A stretch of 64,000 nt of DNA from Nitrospirales bacterium (GCA_029261295.1 JAJDBP010000007.1:124001-188000); one strand, 5' to 3'; shown: positions 46,730 through 56,485, numbered from the stretch's first letter. Numbers and translations: made by a program. The notes: a model not told the origin generated them from the letters alone.

Positions 46730-47405
46730 ATGGCAGTGTCCTTTTCGAAAGGTGTTAACTCCAATTTTCGCCGTTGATCTTGACCTTCCCTTCCAAGCTC
46801 CGTTAGCACAAGTATTCTCCAGCCCTGTAAGTGCGCAATTTCAGATCTAAGTTAGATCTTGGCTCCTGCGTCCCCAAAAGGATCTTCACAAAACGTTTAA
46901 CAACGTCGGTTAAATTTACACATCATACCTCATAAAAAGTAAATTTCTTGTTAATTTTCAATATCTTAAATATTTATTTTTGGCACAGAACCACTGTCGG
47001 TTAAAAAGACTAACTGTCTTGCTTGTTAGCTAGAAGTATCCACTCTGGCATAATTCTTAAAATTCATTTATATTTCAGCTACTTACACGTCATTTATCAG
47101 TTATAATTACCCACCAATTTCTGGCAAAACACAAAGGGAAAGAAAACAGGCCCCATTGAATTTGTCAGGATTTTTTCCGCTTCTAAATATGCAATCTTGC
47201 GAAAGTTCATCTAACAGATGGTAAAAACATGGGAAATTTATTATTTAACAATACTTTATAAAAAAACCTCGGATAAATCTATGCTTGGTATTAAGTATGC
47301 ACATGAATATTAATTGTAAGGTAAAATACATGTAGGCAAATACCCTTCTTATTACTGAAATTTTAAGGGCTATTTTAAAAATACGTAGATTCAAGGAGGT
47401 CCCCT
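46730..47405. other. Long AT-rich regulatory region upstream of the PEP-CTERM gene
   Basis: A 676-base non-coding stretch, distinctly AT-rich. It has a sigma-54-like element (47285-47301), and about 300-400 bases before it two copies of GTCGGTTAAA (46905-46914 and 46996-47005), each within a short inverted repeat (TTTAAC-N7-GTTAAA for the first). The spacing fits upstream binding sites for an enhancer-binding activator. I see no gene here. Confidence 0.5.
47285..47302 (+). promoter_or_regulatory. Candidate sigma-54 promoter of the PEP-CTERM gene
   Basis: TTGG-N10-GCA: GG at 47287-47288 and GC at 47299-47300, separated by exactly 10 bases, with TTGG and TGCA flanks. It would start transcription about 90 bases before the gene. 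Exosortase/PEP-CTERM genes are often under RpoN control with the PrsK/PrsR pair in other bacteria. Confidence 0.4.
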
Positions 47406-48311
47406 ATGAAAATTTTTAATTGGAAATCGGTGGTAGCCGGGCTGGCTTTAGCCAGTCTGAGTTTTCTGCCAAATCAAGCACTCGCTGGTCCGTTTATTCT
47501 AGATGGTACCGATGCTGACGACCACGGCAGCTTCAACGGTAGCGTTAACATAGACGGCTGGTTTTATATGCAACGAGTGCTCGAAAATTTAGCTCCTGGG
47601 GTCACGAACGGGAATATGACCGTGGTCTCTCTTGGTGCAAACAACGTCACCACTTCCTCGACTGATTCGTATGATGCGGCCTTGTCCGCCTTTAACCAGT
47701 CCACCCTTTCGGGCTCAGGATGGTCATGGGTAAACATCAATGGCGTCACGGATATGACCACCTACATGACAGGCGGTACAGTCAACGGTGTCAGCCTCGC
47801 CTCGACGGGTATCATTGCCATCCCCTCCGATGGTAACACTGGAGACATTGACGGCAATGAGCAAGCTGTCTTAGACGCTAACGCCGCGGCGATCAATAAC
47901 TTTCTTGGCGCAGGCGGTGCACTTCATTCCCAATCCCACGATTACGGATGGCTGACTGCTTTGCTGCCAGCCGTAACAACCCCAAGCAACGGCACAAACT
48001 CTACAATTAATCTAACCGCAGCTGGGAACGCAGCGTTTCCTGGACTCCAGGATTCTGACTTGAGTGCTGGACCACATCACAATAGATTTTTAGAAAATGG
48101 AGCGTTTCCGACTACCATTCCTGTTCTTGGAATCAACACCTTGGATAACGCCATTATTATCGGTTCATCGGGAGGTTCCATCACCAACCCAGATCCTCCA
48201 GGAACTCCCACAAATCCAGGCGCTGTCCCTGAACCAGGAACCGTAATTTTATTCGGTACGGGTTTAGCAGGGTTGGCCGCATGGCGAATGCGAAAAGTCA
48301 AACAAGCCTAA
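47406..48311 (+). CDS. PEP-CTERM sorting-signal protein
   Basis: Exported surface protein of 301 residues, Gly/Ser/Thr/Asn-rich. It has a signal peptide (MKIFNWKSVVAGLALASLS...ALA) and, at the C-terminus, the sorting signal VPEPGTVILFGTGLAGL followed by AAWRMRKVK: a PEP motif, hydrophobic helix and basic tail. Exosortase cuts this region in other bacteria and the rest is anchored or released to the extracellular polysaccharide. The body has no domain I recognise; it may be a matrix protein. AGGAGG lies upstream of the ATG, and a perfect hairpin follows the stop. No exosortase gene is in the window. Confidence 0.93.
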   Translation: MKIFNWKSVVAGLALASLSFLPNQALAGPFILDGTDADDHGSFNGSVNIDGWFYMQRVLENLAPGVTNGNMTVVSLGANNVTTSSTDSYDAALSAFNQSTLSGSGWSWVNINGVTDMTTYMTGGTVNGVSLASTGIIAIPSDGNTGDIDGNEQAVLDANAAAINNFLGAGGALHSQSHDYGWLTALLPAVTTPSNGTNSTINLTAAGNAAFPGLQDSDLSAGPHHNRFLENGAFPTTIPVLGINTLDNAIIIGSSGGSITNPDPPGTPTNPGAVPEPGTVILFGTGLAGLAAWRMRKVKQA

Positions 48312-48347
48312 TATAGATCACTCCCTGTAAAAATGGGAAACCATTGA

Positions 48348-48386
48348 AAACCCTACCCGGAATGATTCCGGGTAGGGTTTTTTCAT
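48348..48386 (+). terminator. Rho-independent terminator after the PEP-CTERM gene
   Basis: A 14-bp perfect stem (48348-48361 with 48367-48380) around loop ATGAT, followed by TTTTTTCA. It lies 37 bases after the stop. Confidence 0.92.
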
Positions 48387-48469
48387 TTTCTTCTCAAATC
48401 ACATATTCCATTATAAAATTGAGGCATGTTAATTAAACCAAGCCTTTCCATTGACACATCTCTTTTGAA

Positions 48470-49054
48470 ATGAACATGACCAACTTTTTTCAGCCCAGAA
48501 CTACTCTCCTACTTTCAACACTTTCTATAACCATTTTTCTAGGGTCAATTGGGTTAGGAACTGTCTATTCTCTTCAGACCAAAGGACATTTTCCGGGCAT
48601 TACGTTCAATCATTTGTCGGATGCCGACCAACAATTTGCTACTGGTCAATACGAGGCAGCGGGTGTAGGCTATCGAATAGCCTCAACCATTGCCCCTGAC
48701 GATGATAAAGCCATAGTAAAATTTGGACTGGCCTCCTATTACTCTGCCCAACCAGAGCAAGCTATTGAAGCCTGGAAACAAGGATTGTCGATTAACCCCT
48801 ACCAGGCGGAAGCTCATTATCTATTAGGATTAGCCTATTTGGACAAAGGAGAGCTCAACAAGGCGGTGGGGCACAACCTTCAGGCAATCAAGTATCGAAC
48901 CAACTTTACAGAAGCCTATCATAACCTAGGAACAGCCTATGCACGCATGGGAAAATCCAGAGAGGCGATTCAGTCTTTTCAAAAGGCTTTGACCATCAAT
49001 CCTGAGTTTGCACCGTCCCTGAACAATCTCAATGACCTCCAAGCCCAACCGTAA
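48470..49054 (+). CDS. TPR protein with N-terminal membrane anchor
   Basis: A 194-residue protein with an N-terminal hydrophobic segment (about 12-34) and four TPR units after residue 50 (for example AHYLLGLAYLDKGELNKAVGHNLQAI and AYHNLGTAYARMGKSREAIQSFQKAL). It probably sits at the periplasmic face of the inner membrane. Its stop overlaps the start of the next gene by 23 bases (49032-49054), so the two are one operon. It follows the PEP-CTERM terminator, so it is transcribed separately. Function unknown; scaffold for the neighbouring membrane protein is a guess. Confidence 0.85.
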   Translation: MNMTNFFQPRTTLLLSTLSITIFLGSIGLGTVYSLQTKGHFPGITFNHLSDADQQFATGQYEAAGVGYRIASTIAPDDDKAIVKFGLASYYSAQPEQAIEAWKQGLSINPYQAEAHYLLGLAYLDKGELNKAVGHNLQAIKYRTNFTEAYHNLGTAYARMGKSREAIQSFQKALTINPEFAPSLNNLNDLQAQP

Positions 49055-50099
49055 TCCCCTATCGCATCCTCAACCGGTACCATTTTCACAAAATCTTGTG
49101 GGGAAGTGCTTTATTCACCCTGCAATAGACTATGGGCTTATCGCAGGTGGATGGAGCATCGCAGCAACTGGCTTTCTCCTGTTCAATCCTTCGCTCCTTT
49201 CCCGCCTTACCCCCAATAATTTGCCCTTACTTATTTTACTCGTGAATAGCTGTCACTTCGCTGCATCGACTGTCCGCCTATACACCAAACCAGAGTTTGG
49301 GAAGCAATGGCCATTTCTAACGGTAGGCTTACCTTTAGCAACCTTTGCCGTACTTTTTCTCTGCGTGGTACTTCCAGAAACCCTTGGGCCTCACTTGCAA
49401 GCCCTCTATTTAACATGGTCTCCCTTTCATTATGCCGCGCAGACATATGGGCTCGCCGTCATGTATAGCTTTCGCTCAGGATTTCGCTTGGACCTAGCTG
49501 GGAAAAATTTGCTGTGGTGGGCTTGCATGCTTCCTTTTTTCCGCGCCTTTTTGGGTGGACCAGATTCGGGATTAGGTTGGATCATCTCGCGCGATACGTT
49601 GTCTTCCTTTCCAATAATTCTGTCGAGTCTTGGTATCCTGACAGACGGATTATTGATCCTGATATTTTTGGTCCCTCTTCTCCTCATGATTCACCTTTAC
49701 CGGAAACACCGAAAAGTCCCGCCACTGATCATCTTGGTATTCATGTTTTCCAATGGCCTGTGGTGGACAACCTTGGATTACGTGAATGCTTTCGTGCTGG
49801 CCACGATTGCCCACGGGCTTCAATATTTAGGCATTGTGTTGGTTTATCATGTGAAAGACCAAATGCAATCGGTGGGCAACCGCCATAGCGCCCTTTTTCA
49901 TTCAGTCAAATTTTATGGGCAATGCCTGCTATTGGCCTACGGACTCTTTTATTGCTGGCCCTATGCGTTTGTCTGGGCTGGAGCCGGGTTAGCCGAAAGT
50001 ATGTTGCTCGTCATCGCTACCATCAATATTCATCACTTTATTGTTGATCGATATATTTGGCGGCAAAGTCCTCCGCCTGCTCAATTGCCTGCACACTAA
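49032..50099 (+). CDS. Multi-pass membrane protein, unknown family
   Basis: Integral membrane protein of 355 residues with about eight hydrophobic helices from residue 30. I cannot name the family. Striking motifs at the helix ends are LTWSPFHYAAQTYGLAV, ATIAHGLQYLGIVLVYHV and TINIHHFIVDRYIW: His-rich pairs on the same face, as in metal- or heme-linked membrane enzymes, but there is no known active-site signature. It overlaps the preceding TPR gene, suggesting they work together. The tail is short and Pro-rich. No ribosome site other than the preceding coding DNA. Confidence 0.8.
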   Translation: MTSKPNRNPLSHPQPVPFSQNLVGKCFIHPAIDYGLIAGGWSIAATGFLLFNPSLLSRLTPNNLPLLILLVNSCHFAASTVRLYTKPEFGKQWPFLTVGLPLATFAVLFLCVVLPETLGPHLQALYLTWSPFHYAAQTYGLAVMYSFRSGFRLDLAGKNLLWWACMLPFFRAFLGGPDSGLGWIISRDTLSSFPIILSSLGILTDGLLILIFLVPLLLMIHLYRKHRKVPPLIILVFMFSNGLWWTTLDYVNAFVLATIAHGLQYLGIVLVYHVKDQMQSVGNRHSALFHSVKFYGQCLLLAYGLFYCWPYAFVWAGAGLAESMLLVIATINIHHFIVDRYIWRQSPPPAQLPAH

Positions 50100-50174
50100 A
50101 TTATCATTAGGCCTTTTCTTTCAGGATCTCTCGCAACTTTGGCTTGCACCTAGCCTCAAGTTCGTTTATATCCT

Positions 50175-51776
50175 TTGATTGTGCAGCAGACTTCCCACCT
50201 TACTCGACTTATCGCAACCGGCCTAACCGGCTTACTCCATCCACTCTGTTTTCCGCATTTTGATGGAGGGTGGTTGGCCTGGATTGTCCTTGTTCCACTG
50301 CATTGGGCTCTCACCCAAGTTCCAGCAGGCAAAGCCTTCCAATACGGCTGGCTGGCAGGAACCATTGCTTTTGCTGGAACGATCCCGTGGGTGATTACGG
50401 CCATGAGTCAGTTTGGCCAATTGCCTTTCATGATCAGCGCCCTCTTGATGCTCTTGCTTGCAACATATTTAGGCCTGTTTGTTGGAGCCTATGCCTGGGG
50501 CTACGTTCATATTCTCAACAGAAATGTACAATGGCTGTGGCTCGGAGCTCCCTCTTTATGGGTGGCGTTGGAATATCTCCGCACCTATGCGTTGAGTGGA
50601 TTTCCTTGGACCCTATTTGGCTATTCGCAATATCAATGGCTATCGGTCATTCAAATATCGGATATCGCCGGTGTCTATGGTGTGTCTTTTATCCTGATCA
50701 TGGGCAATGTGGCTATCACGTCAATCTTGTTGTGGTTGTGGAAAAGACAAAGCCAAGTTGCGACCCCTTTTCCCTTTCAGGCCACACTGGCGTTTCTGGC
50801 CATCTTGAGCGCCTTCCTCACCTATGGGCAATGGCAGATCAAACAACAACGCGTATTAGATGAATCAGCCACATCTCTCTCCATTGGCCTCGTCCAACCC
50901 AATATTTCACAGGATAAGAAATGGGATACGGCCTATATCGATGAAACGCTCACACGTTATACGACTCTTAGCCAGCAAGCTGGAAAGAACCTCGATTTGC
51001 TTATATGGCCTGAAGCAGCCACACCTTTTTTCTTTGAAAAAGAATTAGCCTATCAAAAAATTATTCTCTCTCTTCTGCGAGATACGCAAAGCCCCTTACT
51101 TTTTGGAAGTCCCACCCTTCGTTTCAACCCGGATGGTAAGCCCTATTTACTGAACAGTGCGTACCTATTATCTCCAGAAAAATTGCTAACCGGACGATAC
51201 GACAAACGCCATCTCGTGCCATTTGGCGAGTATGTTCCTTTAAAGTCAGTATTGTTTTTTCTTGAAAAATTGGTCGTTGGGATTGGCGATTTCAAGCCAG
51301 GCGAGGGTCCAATGACTCTTCAACTTTCTGATTCAACTGAGTCGCCGCCTCTATCTTTTGGCGTGCCAATTTGTTTTGAGATAATTTTCCCCGATCTTGT
51401 GCGACGTATGGCCAAAGAAGGTGCCAACTTTCTCGTCACCCTTACCAACGATGCATGGTTTGGCGACTCCTCCGCGCCGTATCAACATTTTGCTATGGCC
51501 GTCTTTCGTGCTGTTGAAAATCACAGAGCTGTCGCGCGCGCGGCCAATACGGGCATTTCTGGACTCATCGGCCCGGATGGTCGTGTTCTAGCTCAAACGC
51601 CTATTTTTACTCAGCAAGCCATCACAGGATCCATTCCTCTTCGCCACACACCACCAACATTTTATACACAATATGGGGATGTCTTTAGTTGGGCTTGTGT
51701 TATACTGACGGGAATCTTTCTTATCGCGATTATCAGGAAACAAGAGCCCGAAAACTCACATCGAAATTCACACTAG
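50175..51776 (+). CDS. lnt: Apolipoprotein N-acyltransferase
   Basis: Completes lipoprotein maturation in the inner membrane by N-acylating the N-terminal Cys. The 533-residue protein has N-terminal membrane helices and a C-terminal nitrilase-fold with the catalytic Glu in LLIWPEAATP, Lys in GRYDKRHLVPFGEYVP and Cys in GVPICFEIIFPDL; the NDAWFGDSSAP loop is also conserved. The first codon is TTG at 50175 with a GTG two codons later. It precedes prfB-lysS-lolC/E-lolD, so two lipoprotein pathways meet in one plus-strand run. Confidence 0.95.
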   Translation: MIVQQTSHLTRLIATGLTGLLHPLCFPHFDGGWLAWIVLVPLHWALTQVPAGKAFQYGWLAGTIAFAGTIPWVITAMSQFGQLPFMISALLMLLLATYLGLFVGAYAWGYVHILNRNVQWLWLGAPSLWVALEYLRTYALSGFPWTLFGYSQYQWLSVIQISDIAGVYGVSFILIMGNVAITSILLWLWKRQSQVATPFPFQATLAFLAILSAFLTYGQWQIKQQRVLDESATSLSIGLVQPNISQDKKWDTAYIDETLTRYTTLSQQAGKNLDLLIWPEAATPFFFEKELAYQKIILSLLRDTQSPLLFGSPTLRFNPDGKPYLLNSAYLLSPEKLLTGRYDKRHLVPFGEYVPLKSVLFFLEKLVVGIGDFKPGEGPMTLQLSDSTESPPLSFGVPICFEIIFPDLVRRMAKEGANFLVTLTNDAWFGDSSAPYQHFAMAVFRAVENHRAVARAANTGISGLIGPDGRVLAQTPIFTQQAITGSIPLRHTPPTFYTQYGDVFSWACVILTGIFLIAIIRKQEPENSHRNSH

Positions 51777-51799
51777 ACATCACGAGAGGAACATCACTC

Positions 51800-52913
51800 A
51801 TGCTCGAAGACATTCGTACTCGTATGGACAACATAGACAACCATATCATCGATTTCCGGAGGTATCTTTGACCTCCCTCGCCTAACATCTGAACTCGACG
51901 AAATCCAGCAAGAAACGTCGCAGCCAGAATTCTGGAATGATCCCCGTCATGCGGCCAAAATTGGGCAACGTCAAGCTGAAATTGAAAGTCAGCTCCGTCG
52001 ACTCCAAACACTCGAACAACAACGGGATGATCTTCTCGCTATGCTTGACCTCATTGGACAGGAGGGTGATCCAGAATTAGAGGCCGAATGGACCGAAGGG
52101 ATTCAAGCGATTGAAAGTACCTTAGAGGCCTGGCGGCTGGAAAAACTCTTATCGGGTGAACATGATCGCAATAACGCCATTCTTTCCATTAACTCTGGAG
52201 CAGGGGGAACAGAATCGCAGGATTGGGCGCACATGCTCATGCGGATGTATGTTCGATGGGCACAAGAACGTGACTTTAAAGTCGACACGATCGATTTGCA
52301 GCCTGGAGATGAAGCGGGAATCAAAAGTGTGACATTAGGGATTTCTGGAACCCTGGCTTATGGCTATTTACGAGCCGAAGCTGGCGTCCATCGCCTTGTC
52401 CGTATTTCCCCGTTCGATGCCAATAAGCGTCGGCATACATCATTCGCTGCCGTGGGCGTGTACCCCGAGTTAGACGATGATATTGATATTGTGGTCGATG
52501 AGAAGGAATTACGAATTGATACCTTTCGGGCTGGTGGAGCGGGTGGCCAAAACGTCAACAAAGTCGAAACCGCTGTTCGAATGACCCACATCCCTACGGG
52601 CATCGTCGTTCAATGCCAAAATCAACGCTCGCAATTACAAAACCGAATTGGGGCTATGCGCGTCATGAAAGCGAAGCTCTTTGAAGTGGAGCAGCGGAAG
52701 AAAGAGGAAGAATTTCAAAATATTGTTGGCGAAAAAAAAGATATTGCCTGGGGCAGCCAAATTCGTTCTTATGTCTTTCAACCCTATCAAATGGTGAAAG
52801 ATCACCGAACGAATCACGAATCGGGTAATGTCGCCACCGTCATGGATGGTGCACTGGACCCGTTTATTGAAGCGTACCTGACGATGAAAGCCTCACAAGC
52901 CTCGACGTCCTAG
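51800..52913 (+). CDS. prfB: Peptide chain release factor 2 (programmed +1 frameshift)
   Basis: Terminates translation at UGA and UAA. Reading from ATG 51800, codons 1-23 end at a TGA (51869-51871) that sits in the classic slippery site CTT TGA C. After a +1 shift at 51868-51870 the frame continues from GAC to the stop at 52913, giving a protein of about 370 residues. Motifs in the second part include the peptidyl-transferase loop [17 protein letters not shown] and [17 protein letters not shown]. The tripeptide anticodon segment is in the SPF form ([11 protein letters not shown]). GAGAGGA precedes the ATG. Annotators that ignore the shift call a truncated gene at 52041. Confidence 0.96.
51856..51872 (+). 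promoter_or_regulatory. prfB programmed +1 frameshift site
   Basis: CGGAGGTATCTTTGAC: the internal Shine-Dalgarno-like GGAGG, then the CTT TGA C slip site. The GGAGG lies three bases before the CTT codon, the spacing known from other prfB genes. RF2 level autoregulates through it. Confidence 0.95.
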
Positions 52914-52967
52914 CGCATTCTCGTGTCACATGCCTTATTCTCATTAACCTTACATTTTGTAGATCTC

Positions 52968-54455
52968 ATGGATGAATTAAACGAACAACAGCAACAACGG
53001 CTCGACAAACTTCACCAGCTTCAAGACAAAGGAGTTCCGCCTTTCGGAACAAGTTTTCCTACGACTCATACACTTGAAACTATTTTGGAGTCCTATTCAT
53101 CTTCTAACAAAGAAGAACTGGAAACCACCCCCATTCTGTGCAAGGTCGCTGGTCGCATTACCGCCATGCGTCGTTTTGGCAAAGCCGCCTTTGCGGGGCT
53201 TCAAGAGGAAGGGCATCGCCTACAAGTCTATTTAAAAAAAGACCTACTTGGAGACCAATCATACGAACTCTGTCAGTCTTTGGACCTAGGAGATTGGATT
53301 GGGGTCGAAGGGCGACTTTTCCGAACCAAAACGGACGAACTCACCGTTGAAGTACAATCCCTGACGTTTCTCACCAAAGGGTTACGACCTCTTCCAGAGA
53401 AATGGCACGGGCTCACAGATATCGAAATGCGCTATCGCCAGCGATATGTTGACCTCATTGCCAACCCGACCGTGCACCAGGTTTTCCGCACCCGAAGTCG
53501 AATTATTTCGGCTATCAGAACATTTTTGACTGACCGGGAATTTCTTGAAGTCGAAACCCCCATGATGCATCCCATTCCCGGAGGCGCTACGGCCCGCCCA
53601 TTTGTCACCCATCACAATACGCTAGATGTCGACCTGTATTTACGCGTTGCCCCGGAACTCTATCTGAAGCGCCTTATCGTTGGTGGGTTTCGGCGAGTGT
53701 TTGAAATAAATCGAAATTTTCGGAATGAAGGGATTTCCACCATTCATAATCCAGAATTTACGATGCTGGAATTTTATCAGGCTTATGCGGATTATCATGA
53801 CCTGATGAATCTCACCGAACAATTGTTCTCCCAACTTAGCGTAGAAGTTTGTGGAAGTGCAACGGTGGATTATCAAGGGCAACACATTAATCTTGCTCCT
53901 CCTTGGAGGCGTCTGCCCTATTTAGACTCTATTGTGGATATAGGGGGATTGGATAACACGGTTCTCTCAGATCCTGATCAAGCAAACCAAGCTGCCAAAA
54001 CTTTGGGCCTGCACATCCCTCCCAAAGCCAGCCATATTGATACCCTTGTGGCGCTTTTTGAAGAAACGGTGGAGCCCGCCCTTATTCAGCCTACATTTAT
54101 CACCGATTTCCCTATTGAGATTTCCCCCTTGGCCAGGAAAAAAGAAGCCAACCCCGCCCTGACAGACCGATTTGAACTCTTTATTGGCGGGCGCGAATTG
54201 GCGAATGGCTTTTCAGAGCTCAACGATCCCATCGACCAGCGTCAACGTTTTGAAGTGCAAGTCGCCCTACGCGATGCGGGCGATGAGGAAGCGCAATTTT
54301 TGGACGAAGATTTTGTTCGGGCCTTAGAATATGGAATGCCTCCTACGGCCGGTGAAGGCATCGGCATCGACCGTCTCGTCATGTTATTAACGAATCAAGC
54401 CTCGATTCGAGATGTCATCCTCTTTCCCCAATTGCGACCGGATCATGCCTCGTGA
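52968..54455 (+). CDS. lysS: Lysyl-tRNA synthetase, class II
   Basis: Attaches lysine to tRNA-Lys. The 495-residue protein starts at ATG 52968 (MDELNEQQQQRLDKLHQL matches the usual N-terminal helix); a GTG at 52923 would add 15 residues without homology. It has the OB-fold anticodon domain (KVAGRITAMRRFGKAAFAGL), motif 2 FRNEGISTIHNPEFTMLEFY and motif 3 GMPPTAGEGIGIDRLVMLL. It follows prfB, a widely conserved pairing. The stop overlaps the lolC/E start as GTGA (54452-54455). Confidence 0.96.
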   Translation: MDELNEQQQQRLDKLHQLQDKGVPPFGTSFPTTHTLETILESYSSSNKEELETTPILCKVAGRITAMRRFGKAAFAGLQEEGHRLQVYLKKDLLGDQSYELCQSLDLGDWIGVEGRLFRTKTDELTVEVQSLTFLTKGLRPLPEKWHGLTDIEMRYRQRYVDLIANPTVHQVFRTRSRIISAIRTFLTDREFLEVETPMMHPIPGGATARPFVTHHNTLDVDLYLRVAPELYLKRLIVGGFRRVFEINRNFRNEGISTIHNPEFTMLEFYQAYADYHDLMNLTEQLFSQLSVEVCGSATVDYQGQHINLAPPWRRLPYLDSIVDIGGLDNTVLSDPDQANQAAKTLGLHIPPKASHIDTLVALFEETVEPALIQPTFITDFPIEISPLARKKEANPALTDRFELFIGGRELANGFSELNDPIDQRQRFEVQVALRDAGDEEAQFLDEDFVRALEYGMPPTAGEGIGIDRLVMLLTNQASIRDVILFPQLRPDHAS

Positions 54456-55735
54456 CCTTACCCTATGAAATCATAATCGGCCTGCGTTATTTGCGGGCCA
54501 AACGTCGACAACGGACGATCTCACTCAACACATTTATTTCTATCGCTGGAATCACCTTGGGAGTGGCCGCACTGATTGGAACCCTTGGCATCATGACGGG
54601 GTTTAAAGAAGATCTCCAGGCAAAAATCCTTGGCACCACCGCCCATATCATTGTCCAAGAACGCGGCACCAATGATATGAAAAACTATCAGGAATTCATT
54701 GAGCAAATCGAAACCGTTCCCGATGTCGTTGCCGCTTCTCCATTCATTTTCAAGCAAGTTCTCATTTCTTCAAAAAGCAGCGTGCAGGGAGTGATCTTAC
54801 GAGGGATTCAGCCAGAAAAAGAAATTCAAGTCACCGACTTACAAGCCAATATAAAATTCGGGGATTTGGCTGGGCTAGAAGATCCAGCCCTTGTCCCGCC
54901 TGAAAGCGGACATTCAATTTCAGGGCAAACACCCCCTCAAGTAAAAAATCGACCGGGTATTGTTCTCGGCAAAGAACTGTCAATGAAACTTGGGGTCTTT
55001 ATCGGTGATTCCATCAACGTGGTCTCACCTGTTGGTCCCATCAAATCATTCACCATGACCCCGAAAATACGCCCGTTTACCGTCGTGGGAATATTCGAAT
55101 CTGGGATGTTCGAGTATGACTCTTCCCTTTCCTATATCAGTCTCAATGAAGCGCAAAAATTCTTTGGGCTTGGCGATTCCATCACAGGCATTCAAGTAAA
55201 AGTCCATGATGTCTTTTTAGCCCAACACATTGCCCATCGAATTGAAGCTACCCTCGGCACAAACTTTATGGCCAGGGATTGGATGCAATTGAATCGCAAT
55301 TTATTTTCTGCGTTAAAACTAGAAAAAACCATGATGTTTCTGCTCCTCGTGCTTATTACTCTTGTAGCATCCTTCAATATCGTCGGCACATTGACGATGA
55401 TCGTGAATGAGAAACAACGGGAAATCGCTATTCTTAAAGCGATGGGCGCAACGCCACAATCTATCATGAAAATCTTTATGCTGAATGGGCTGGTGATTGG
55501 GTTGGTGGGAACGGGTATTGGCGTGCCCTTGGGCTATTCCTTCCTATGGCTCATCCAAAACTATTGGACCTTCGATGCATCAATCTATTACATTTCGCGT
55601 ATTCCCGTTCACATTTTGCCATTAGATGTGGTCTTGGTTGCCACATCAGCCATTCTCATTAGTTTTGCCGCTACATTTTACCCCTCTTGGCAAGCTGCCA
55701 AATTAGATCCTATCAGCGCCCTTCGCTATGAATAG
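54452..55735 (+). CDS. lolC: Lipoprotein-releasing ABC transporter permease (LolC/LolE)
   Basis: Inner-membrane permease of the LolCDE system that extracts outer-membrane lipoproteins and passes them to LolA. The 427-residue protein has the amphipathic start and first membrane helix (GLRYLRAKRRQRTISLNTFISIAGI), a periplasmic MacB-type domain, and three C-terminal helices after residue 280 with the cytoplasmic IVNEKQREIAILKAMGATPQSI coupling region. Start is GTG at 54452, overlapping lysS. It overlaps lolD by 8 bases. There is only one LolC/E-type gene here, so the complex may be a homodimer with LolD. Confidence 0.94.
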   Translation: MTLPYEIIIGLRYLRAKRRQRTISLNTFISIAGITLGVAALIGTLGIMTGFKEDLQAKILGTTAHIIVQERGTNDMKNYQEFIEQIETVPDVVAASPFIFKQVLISSKSSVQGVILRGIQPEKEIQVTDLQANIKFGDLAGLEDPALVPPESGHSISGQTPPQVKNRPGIVLGKELSMKLGVFIGDSINVVSPVGPIKSFTMTPKIRPFTVVGIFESGMFEYDSSLSYISLNEAQKFFGLGDSITGIQVKVHDVFLAQHIAHRIEATLGTNFMARDWMQLNRNLFSALKLEKTMMFLLLVLITLVASFNIVGTLTMIVNEKQREIAILKAMGATPQSIMKIFMLNGLVIGLVGTGIGVPLGYSFLWLIQNYWTFDASIYYISRIPVHILPLDVVLVATSAILISFAATFYPSWQAAKLDPISALRYE

Positions 55736-56465
55736 CATCGACACCCCGAAATCAGCTACGCCAACTCCGTTGGTTTTAGTCGATAACCTTCAACGATCAT
55801 TCAACATGGGGCCTCAAACTGTCCATGTCTTGAATGGCATCACGATGACTATACAACGCGGAGAGATGGTCGCGATTATTGGCGCGTCAGGAGCTGGAAA
55901 AAGTACCCTCTTACATATCCTGGGCACCTTGGATCGTCCCACAAAGGGAGAAGTCTTATTTGAAGGCCGCAATATGTTCAAAGTGAGTGAAACAGCACTA
56001 GCCAGCTTTCGAAATCGCCGAATCGGGTTTGTGTTTCAGTTTCATCATCTCCTTCCGGAATTCACCGCCTTAGAAAATGTCTCTCTGCCTGCCCTCATAG
56101 AAAAGACCCCCAAGCATACTGCCATTGAGTCGGCCAAATCGCTGTTATCCGAAGTAGGGTTATCCCATCGCTTCGATCATAAACCTGGAGAATTATCGGG
56201 AGGCGAACAACAGCGCGTCGCCGTCGCCCGTGCGTTGATCCGGCAACCCGATCTGGTCTTGGCAGATGAACCCACGGGTAATTTAGATACGCACACTGGA
56301 GACGAATTGTTCGATTTATTACGAAAGTTAAATGAAACACACGGGACAGCGTTTATCATCGTCACCCACAATGAAAAACTCTCTCACCAGACCGATCGTT
56401 TGATCCACCTCCAAGATGGCCAAATCCTGGAAGATCGCTCTCTGAAAAACTCCTCCGGTTCCTAA
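55728..56465 (+). CDS. lolD: Lipoprotein-releasing ABC transporter ATPase
   Basis: ATPase subunit that powers LolC/E. The 245-residue protein has Walker A IIGASGAGKSTLLHILG, the Q-loop region FVFQFHHLLPEFTALENVSLP, the ABC signature ELSGGEQQRVAVARAL and Walker B LVLADEPTGNLD, then the H-loop IVTHNE. The ATG lies inside lolC/E coding DNA, an 8-base overlap. A bidirectional hairpin terminator follows at 56486-56520. Confidence 0.95.
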   Translation: MNSIDTPKSATPTPLVLVDNLQRSFNMGPQTVHVLNGITMTIQRGEMVAIIGASGAGKSTLLHILGTLDRPTKGEVLFEGRNMFKVSETALASFRNRRIGFVFQFHHLLPEFTALENVSLPALIEKTPKHTAIESAKSLLSEVGLSHRFDHKPGELSGGEQQRVAVARALIRQPDLVLADEPTGNLDTHTGDELFDLLRKLNETHGTAFIIVTHNEKLSHQTDRLIHLQDGQILEDRSLKNSSGS

Positions 56466-56485
56466 AAATTTACCCAAGACAAAAA

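Noticed and set aside
52041-52913. Truncated prfB starting at an internal ATG
   Set aside because: The frameshift site and upstream 23 codons explain the full-length gene.
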